From: Ruminococcus sp.
Lineage (GTDB): Bacteria; Bacillota; Clostridia; Oscillospirales; Acutalibacteraceae
Direction of reading: 5' to 3'
DNA length: 6,069 nt
Assembly (NCBI GenBank): GCA_017380355.1
Contig: JAFOED010000029.1
Span: 1 to 6,069 of the forward strand
The notes beneath the pieces were generated by a model, which saw only the letters and a program-made list of their open reading frames with translations, was not told where the DNA came from and ran no database searches. Made by a program: the position numbers and the translations under genes. Shown piece by piece: positions 5,603 through 6,069 of this stretch; positions within the stretch are counted from its first letter, which is position 1, and each line of letters starts with the position of its first letter.

Positions 5603-5833
5603 GAGAAAAATCCCGTGGTACCACCTCTATTTACCGCTGTCTCACAACAACGGCCTCCGAGTGCTAACACACCCTAGTCGATATAACGGTCGAACCCGTT
5701 TGACCTACACAGAAACCCTTCAGCCAACAACTCACGGAATGAATTCACCGACTTTACACTACTGCATCACACCAACCGCAGCTCTCTTAAATGATATTTT
5801 CGGGTACTAATTTCCGTTCAAACGTCTTTGATG
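5565..5833 (-). promoter_or_regulatory. T-box riboswitch leader, predicted tRNA-Phe-responsive
   Basis: A complete T-box leader in front of paaK. Stem I has a base helix ACGGAA (5817-5812) with TTCCGT (5739-5734), a loop-E motif AGTA (5808-5805) facing GAA (5746-5744), then specifier TTC (5743-5741) followed by A. Distal elements AGAGAG and GGTTGGTGTGA are flanked by CTGC/GCAG. A further hairpin, AACGG/CCGTT, lies at 5685-5700. The T-box motif AGGTGGTACCACGGGA (5626-5611) carries bulge TGGT (5623-5620), which pairs with a tRNA 3' end ACCA, as expected for tRNA-Phe with discriminator A. Antiterminator helices are AGAGG (5628-5624) with CCTCT (5600-5596), and ACGGGA (5616-5611) with TCTCGT (5606-5601). 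When uncharged tRNA-Phe binds, the antiterminator forms and paaK-ACT is transcribed. The specifier assignment is from position in the consensus, not experiment. Confidence 0.93.
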
Positions 5834-5839
5834 TTTTGT

Positions 5840-5868
5840 ATTTTATCACCATCAAAAATGATAGTCAA
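5840..5868 (-). promoter_or_regulatory. Promoter of the T-box/paaK/ACT unit
   Basis: On the minus strand TTGACT (5868-5863), a 17-nt spacer and TAAAAT (5845-5840). Transcription would start near 5833, leaving about 15 nt before Stem I of the T-box. The promoter lies between the iorB stop and the leader, so paaK-ACT can be expressed apart from ior. No terminator is visible after iorB, so read-through into the leader is also possible. Confidence 0.75.
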
Positions 5869-5892
5869 TAGATTTTTCGGATTTTTTTAAAA

Positions 5893-6069
5893 TTATAAGT
5901 TATAGCCTAAATCAAAAGCCTTTTTGTTCATCTCAACAAAACGCTCAGCTACTGTGTTTTCGATAGCTTTGATCCATGACTCATAAGGGATATCAAACTG
6001 CTTTGCGGCTTTACCCATAAGCACGATGTTAACAGCCTTAGGAGAACCTGCCTGTACAGCTAAAGAAAG
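5893..6069 (-). CDS. iorB: Indolepyruvate ferredoxin oxidoreductase subunit beta, C-terminal part
   Basis: Only the last 58 codons lie in the window; the 5' part continues beyond the right edge. The translated end reads AGSPKAVNIVLMG, then a segment with IPYESWIKAIENTV, and AERFVEMNKKAFDLGYNL before TAA (5895-5893). This matches the C-terminal portion of the IorB / pyruvate-ferredoxin oxidoreductase gamma-type domain, in which the small subunit ends with a helix of the form F-x-x-x-N-x-x-A-F-x-x-G. With IorA it interconverts arylpyruvates and aryl-acetyl-CoA, using ferredoxin and thiamine diphosphate; the reaction can run toward oxidation or reductive carboxylation. Its product or substrate is the CoA ester made by the neighbouring PaaK. 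iorA is expected just beyond the edge but cannot be seen. Confidence 0.88.
   Translation of the reverse strand, partial: LSLAVQAGSPKAVNIVLMGKAAKQFDIPYESWIKAIENTVAERFVEMNKKAFDLGYNL

Noticed and set aside
5508..5624. 39-codon N-terminal extension of paaK
   Set aside because: It would translate the T-box motif and terminator. ATG 5507 has a proper ribosome binding site and matches the family start.
5529..5810. 93-codon + strand frame opposite the T-box
   Set aside because: It is an antisense shadow of the structured leader, without ribosome binding site or motif.
1..6069. CRISPR array, insertion sequence, phage or defence island
   Set aside because: I found no regularly spaced direct repeats, no transposase or recombinase motif, and no terminal inverted repeats with target duplication.

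Overview
The window looks like a chromosomal piece of a low-GC Gram-positive anaerobe, most likely a gut or rumen clostridium (Oscillospiraceae/Ruminococcus-like). The reasons are the AT-rich spacers, consensus TTGACA/TATAAT promoters, purine-rich ribosome binding sites (AGGAGG, GAGGTG), a T-box leader, CCA-encoding tRNA genes, and a pairing of indolepyruvate oxidoreductase with phenylacetate-CoA ligase. The taxon is inference; no species marker is present.

Left part (1-540): two tRNA genes on the minus strand, tRNA-Gln(CTG) then tRNA-Pro(CGG), are driven by a near-perfect promoter at 376-403 and ended by a hairpin at 137-166. A second terminator-like hairpin sits exactly between them. Positions 1-130 hold no gene I can name, only a 10-bp palindrome.

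Middle-left (500-2306): a + strand promoter serves a tightly packed three-gene operon: an integral membrane protein with a signal-like N-terminus (654-1190), an XRE-type regulator carrying its own membrane domain (1192-1869), and a small Cys-rich lipoprotein (1866-2252). The genes are separated by 1 nt and then overlapped by 4 nt, so they are probably translationally coupled. A strong terminator closes the unit.

Middle-right (2350-3745): two separately promoted + strand genes encode Cys-rich proteins of unknown role. One is a polytopic membrane protein with a C-x2-C-x2-C-x4-C tail motif; the other is a small protein with a zinc ribbon at each end of a Pro/Gln-rich linker. A bidirectional terminator at 3713-3743 divides them from the convergent operon on the right.

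Right part (3752-6069, minus strand): the end of iorB, then a new promoter, a complete T-box riboswitch leader, paaK, and a tandem-ACT protein. The T-box specifier reads TTC (Phe) and its TGGT bulge fits a tRNA with discriminator A, so paaK-ACT should be switched on when charged tRNA-Phe runs low. This is the most informative signal in the window. It suggests that PaaK and indolepyruvate oxidoreductase work here in the biosynthetic direction (arylacetate to arylacetyl-CoA to arylpyruvate to aromatic amino acid) rather than in catabolism.
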